NCBI GenBank assembly: GCA_910583695.1
Contig: CAJTZL010000082.1
Coordinates: forward strand, 1 to 8,889
Source: an uncultured Oscillibacter sp.
GTDB taxonomy: Bacteria; Bacillota; Clostridia; Oscillospirales; Oscillospiraceae
Reading direction: 5' to 3'
Length of the DNA: 8,889 nucleotides
The notes below the pieces were generated by a model. The model ran no database searches. It saw only the letters and a list, made by a program, of their open reading frames with translations, and was not told where the DNA came from. Shown piece after piece: positions 7,364 to 8,889 of this stretch. Both the position numbers and the translations under genes were made by a program. Numbering within the stretch: position 1 is the stretch's first letter; each line of letters opens with the position of its first letter.

Positions 7364-7432
7364 CAGGTTGAACCCGAGTTGGATAGCCGTAAGCACGAGC
7401 GTAAGTAACGCAATGGTTTCCAGCACGCTCAT
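7355..7432 (-). CDS. 25-aa hydrophobic peptide, putative holin-like type I toxin
   Basis: The ORF reads MSVLETIALL... and ends ...GFNLKK, then TAA. Residues 3-21 form one hydrophobic segment broken only by E5 and T/Q residues, and the C-terminus is basic (two Lys). This shape (a short N-terminus with one acidic residue, a single membrane helix, a Lys-rich end) matches the very short 'putative holin-like toxin' (Hol-Tox-like) peptides common in Firmicutes, which insert in the cytoplasmic membrane and stop growth when unrepressed. GAGGTG lies 6 nt before the ATG, and an extended -10 promoter lies about 58 bp upstream. Its 3' end converges with a consensus promoter on the other strand, the layout of type I toxin-antitoxin loci. 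Family assignment is from memory of the pattern, not a search; toxicity is inference. Confidence 0.7.
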   Translation of the reverse strand: MSVLETIALLTLVLTAIQLGFNLKK

Positions 7433-7438
7433 GGGCCT

Positions 7439-7461
7439 CACCTCTTTCCGCTTGGAAGAGG
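7439..7461 (-). promoter_or_regulatory. Shine-Dalgarno of the toxin, masked by upstream complement
   Basis: The ribosome site GAGGTG (7439-7444) belongs to AAGAGG (7441-7446), which is perfectly complementary to CCTCTT (7456-7461) just upstream in the same mRNA. The hairpin would have a 9-nt loop and hide the ribosome site. Sequestered ribosome sites are typical of type I toxin mRNAs and keep the primary transcript poorly translated. Confidence 0.6.
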
Positions 7462-7489
7462 ATTGACCCCGCCTCTCTTACCATTTTTT

Positions 7490-7498
7490 ATTGTATCA
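7490..7498 (-). promoter_or_regulatory. Extended -10 promoter for the toxin mRNA
   Basis: Minus strand TGATACAAT: an extended TGn motif plus TACAAT (5 of 6 to consensus), in the only AT-rich patch upstream of the peptide ORF. No good -35 at normal spacing; a TTGACA lies too close (7 bp). The predicted start is near 7483, giving a leader of about 50 nt that includes the ribosome-site hairpin. Confidence 0.5.
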
Positions 7499-7522
7499 CG
7501 TTTGTCAATAAGCCCCGGAGAG

Positions 7523-7548
7523 CCCCGCGCTGGTGCGCGGGGTTTTTT
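7523..7548 (+). terminator. Strong intrinsic terminator, plus-strand transcription
   Basis: CCCCGCGC (7523-7530), loop TGGT, GCGCGGGG (7535-7542), then six T (7543-7548). The polarity serves RNA coming from the left, that is, the transcript from the promoter at 7223-7251, not the xre gene, which arrives from the right. The T-run overlaps the xre stop codon. It also shields the xre gene from antisense transcription. Confidence 0.85.
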
Positions 7549-7765
7549 ATGTTTCCGATTCCTTCGGCCACTCCCGGCAGACCAGCTCATCCAGGGAGAG
7601 GCCATAGAAATCGGCCAAGGCAACGAGGGTGGACATCTGCGGCTCCCGCTCCCCGCGTTCGTAGGTCTGATAGGTCCGCCAGCTGATGTTGATGAAAGGG
7701 GCAAGCTCCGTCTGCTTCAACCCCCGCTCTTTGCGCAATTTCAAAAGATGCTGCGGAAATGTCAT
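7547..7765 (-). CDS. Small Xre-family (Cro/C1-type HTH) transcriptional regulator
   Basis: A 72-aa protein that is almost only a helix-turn-helix domain. LLKLRKERGLKQTELAPFI (7-25) gives helices 1-2, SWRTYQTYERG (28-38) the recognition helix with the family's YERG end, and MSTLVALADFYGLSLDELV (44-62) helices 4-5. It has no sensor or dimerisation domain beyond this, so it is probably a simple dimeric repressor. An in-frame ATG at 7795 would add 10 residues, but I choose 7765 because AGGAG lies 7 nt before it. It is divergent from the 55-aa ORF across 90 bp containing palindromes, so autoregulation and control of that ORF are likely. Such short Xre genes are common in mobile or toxin-antitoxin contexts. 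Its base composition is less GC-rich than mutS/mutL. Confidence 0.85.
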   Translation of the reverse strand: MTFPQHLLKLRKERGLKQTELAPFINISWRTYQTYERGEREPQMSTLVALADFYGLSLDELVCREWPKESET

Positions 7766-7772
7766 GTTTCTT

Positions 7773-7777
7773 CTCCT
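7773..7777 (-). promoter_or_regulatory. Ribosome binding site deciding the xre start
   Basis: Minus strand AGGAG followed by AAGAAAC and ATG at 7765. It lies inside the longer reading frame that begins at 7795, which argues for the shorter protein. Confidence 0.8.
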
Positions 7778-7784
7778 GTATGCC

Positions 7785-7813
7785 TTGACAGACACAGTCG
7801 TGTTTGCTATCTT
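7785..7813 (+). promoter_or_regulatory. Promoter of the 55-aa ORF
   Basis: TTGACA (7785-7790), 17-bp spacer, TATCTT (7808-7813; 4 of 6). The predicted start is near 7820, giving a leader of about 36 nt before the ATG at 7856. The spacer contains a small inverted repeat, ACAC-AGTC-GTGT (7792-7803), and the -10 overlaps the palindrome at 7810-7822. Confidence 0.7.
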
Positions 7814-7822
7814 GGTCCAAGA
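7810..7822. promoter_or_regulatory. Perfect 13-bp palindrome, probable Xre operator
   Basis: TCTTGG-T-CCAAGA, a perfect dyad overlapping the last four bases of the -10 box and the presumed start site. A dimeric Cro/C1-type repressor bound here would block the 55-aa ORF promoter. It lies in the divergent intergenic region next to the xre gene. Assignment to that protein is inference. Confidence 0.55.
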
Positions 7823-7825
7823 AGA

Positions 7826-7837
7826 ACATATTTATGT
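7826..7837. repeat. Second inverted repeat in the divergent intergenic region
   Basis: ACATA-TT-TATGT, a perfect 5-bp dyad located 3 bp right of the 13-bp palindrome, in the leader of the 55-aa ORF. It differs in sequence from the first palindrome, so it may be a separate site or chance in an AT-rich patch. Confidence 0.35.
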
Positions 7838-7855
7838 CTTTTTGGAAGCCACACC

Positions 7856-8023
7856 ATGGACGCTTATCTTGACTGCCTGTACCAGCATATCGTAGAATCG
7901 CTGAGCCATGAACAGCTGAAACTGGTGGAAGAGTATTGGGCCGCCTGTGACGGCAAGCGGTATTTGGAGGAGAAGCTGCTGTTTCAAAAGGCCGTGGCCC
8001 TGGGGAAGTGGATGGCCCGTTAG
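7856..8023 (+). CDS. Unrecognised 55-aa protein divergent from xre
   Basis: The only plus-strand gene here. It begins MDAYLDCLYQHIVESLSHEQ and ends ALGKWMAR; it looks fully helical and amphipathic, with many Glu/Lys, two Cys (7 and 31), no signal peptide and no membrane segment. The pattern 'LSxEQLKLVEEYW...EEKLLFQKAVALGKWM' faintly recalls the C-terminal part of small DUF6809-type proteins of Clostridia, but this is only a resemblance. I chose the ATG at 7856 because the frame upstream is antisense to xre and a promoter sits 36 nt before this start; the ribosome site (GGAAG) is weak. Composition is less GC-rich than the neighbours. Its TAG overlaps the miaB TAA by 4 bp, tail to tail. Function unknown; it may be controlled by, or partner, the Xre protein. 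Confidence 0.65.
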   Translation: MDAYLDCLYQHIVESLSHEQLKLVEEYWAACDGKRYLEEKLLFQKAVALGKWMAR

Positions 8024-8889
8024 ACCGGCTCCCCGTACAGGGCCCAGGTGTTGCTTCCGGTGATCTTTACGTCCAGAAAGCGCCCGATGAGGGACGAATC
8101 CCCCTTCAGCCGCACCAGCCGGTTCCCCTCCGTCCGGGAGGAGAGGGGGTATTCCCCGTCGCCGCTCTCCCCGTCCACAAGGACCCGGACCGTCTTCCCG
8201 GCGTATCCGGCGTGAATCCGGGCGGAGTGCCCGTTCTGGACCTCCAGCAGCTTGTCAAACCACCGCTGCTTCTCCTCCCTGGGCACGGGGTCCGGCAGCT
8301 CCGCCGCCCGGGTGCCGGGGCGGGGGGAGTAGATAAATGTAAAGAGGGCGTCAAAGCCCACCTCCTCCACCAGGGACACGGTGTCCATGGCCTCCGCCTC
8401 CGTCTCCCCGGGAAAGCCGATGATCACGTCGCTGGTCAGCACCAGCCCTGGCATGACGGACCGGGCGTATCGGATGAGCTCCTGATACTTCTCCCGGGTG
8501 TAGCGCCGGTTCATCTCCCCCAGCACCCGGTCGTTTCCGGACTGGAAGGGCAGGTGGAGCTGCTTGGCCACGTGGGAGCATTTGGCCATCACGTCGAAGA
8601 GCCGGGGGGTTGCGTCCTTGGGATGGCTGGACATGAAGCGGATCCAGTAGTCCCCGGGAATCCGGTCGATGTCCTCCAGCAGGTCCGGGAAGTGATACCC
8701 GGCATCCAGGTCGTTGCCGTAGGAGTTCACGTTCTGGCCCAGGAGGGTGATGTCCTTGTACCCGGCCTCCACCAGCTCCCGGACCTCCGCCAGCACGGCG
8801 GCGGGCTCCCGGCTCCGCTCCCGGCCCCGGACGTAGGGCACGATGCAGTAGGAGCAGAAGTTGTTGCACCCGTACATGACGGATACCCA
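8020..8889 (-). CDS. miaB: tRNA-2-methylthio-N6-dimethylallyladenosine synthase MiaB (5' end cut)
   Basis: A radical-SAM methylthiotransferase that adds the 2-methylthio group to i6A37 in tRNAs reading UNN codons. 289 residues are visible; the N-terminal UPF0004 domain, with the auxiliary iron-sulfur cluster ligands, is outside the window. The radical-SAM cluster motif is GCNNFCSYC (visible residues 7-15), followed by IVPYVRGRERSR, which is characteristic of MiaB rather than RimO or MtaB. GQNVNSYG and MSSHPKD are further MiaB-type blocks. The last ~65 residues form a TRAM domain (tRNA binding), starting about HAGYAGKTVRV. It lies upstream of mutS as in many Clostridia, but here an accessory stretch intervenes. 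It ends tail to tail with the 55-aa ORF, the stop codons overlapping in TTAG. Confidence 0.95.
   Translation of the reverse strand, partial: WVSVMYGCNNFCSYCIVPYVRGRERSREPAAVLAEVRELVEAGYKDITLLGQNVNSYGNDLDAGYHFPDLLEDIDRIPGDYWIRFMSSHPKDATPRLFDVMAKCSHVAKQLHLPFQSGNDRVLGEMNRRYTREKYQELIRYARSVMPGLVLTSDVIIGFPGETEAEAMDTVSLVEEVGFDALFTFIYSPRPGTRAAELPDPVPREEKQRWFDKLLEVQNGHSARIHAGYAGKTVRVLVDGESGDGEYPLSSRTEGNRLVRLKGDSSLIGRFLDVKITGSNTWALYGEPV

Larger units (their letters stand above)
7258..7548 (+). ncRNA. Candidate antisense RNA of a type I toxin-antitoxin pair
   Basis: Inferred transcript from the consensus promoter at 7223-7251. It runs through a plus-strand-favoured hairpin at 7319-7363 into the complement of the small hydrophobic peptide gene (7355-7432). 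If not stopped at the hairpin it continues to the strong terminator at 7523-7548 and would cover the whole peptide mRNA, including its ribosome site. In known Gram-positive type I systems (txpA/RatA, bsrG/SR4) a convergent antisense RNA overlaps the 3' end of the toxin mRNA, as here. The 5' end is predicted; the 3' end is uncertain, about 105 nt if it stops at the hairpin or about 290 nt if at the terminator. Confidence 0.6.

Noticed and set aside
7463..7855. Upstream extension of the 55-aa ORF frame to an ATG near 7463
   Set aside because: It is antisense to xre and the terminator, and the promoter at 7785-7813 lies inside it; only the part from 7856 has its own signals.
1..8889. tRNA/rRNA genes, CRISPR array, insertion sequence, integrase or attachment site
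   Set aside because: None seen: no cloverleaf-like ends, regularly spaced repeats, transposase motifs or flanking duplications. The accessory stretch has no recognisable mobility gene.

Overview
The window is GC-rich, densely coding chromosomal DNA. Gene content and order (miaB, mutS, mutL on one strand), MutL with an endonuclease-type C-terminus, and strong AGGAGG-type ribosome sites point to a Gram-positive Clostridia relative. A high-GC gut member of the Oscillospiraceae (Flavonifractor/Oscillibacter-like) is my best guess; this is inference from gene order and composition only.

Layout, right to left along the minus strand. The window opens inside miaB (tRNA methylthiotransferase; 5' end outside the window). 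A short, less GC-rich accessory stretch (about 7200-8020) separates it from a five-gene minus-strand run: a COG1237-type metallo-beta-lactamase-fold protein, mutS, a CPBP-family (CAAX-like) membrane protein, an AEC-family permease, and mutL (lacking only its last few codons). Gaps in this run are 10 to 45 bp, so it is probably one operon, with the two mismatch-repair genes split by two membrane-protein genes.

The accessory stretch is the interesting part. It holds (a) a 25-codon minus-strand ORF for a hydrophobic peptide with a Lys-Lys end, resembling the short 'putative holin-like toxin' peptides of Firmicutes, whose Shine-Dalgarno can be masked by an upstream 6-nt complement; (b) opposite it, a textbook promoter (TTGACA, 17 bp, TATAAT) reading toward and across the peptide gene, followed by a hairpin that pairs better in the plus-strand RNA and then by a strong intrinsic terminator; together these look like a type I toxin-antitoxin locus with a convergent antisense RNA; (c) a small Xre-type repressor gene divergent from an unrecognised 55-aa ORF, with a promoter for the latter whose -10 overlaps a perfect 13-bp palindrome, a likely operator. 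The 55-aa ORF and miaB converge and share 4 bp at their stop codons.

How the parts relate: MutS and MutL form the methyl-independent mismatch-repair pair. The permease, CPBP protein and MBL protein are probably cotranscribed passengers of unknown functional connection. The toxin-like locus and the Xre module look like an insertion between miaB and the mutS operon.
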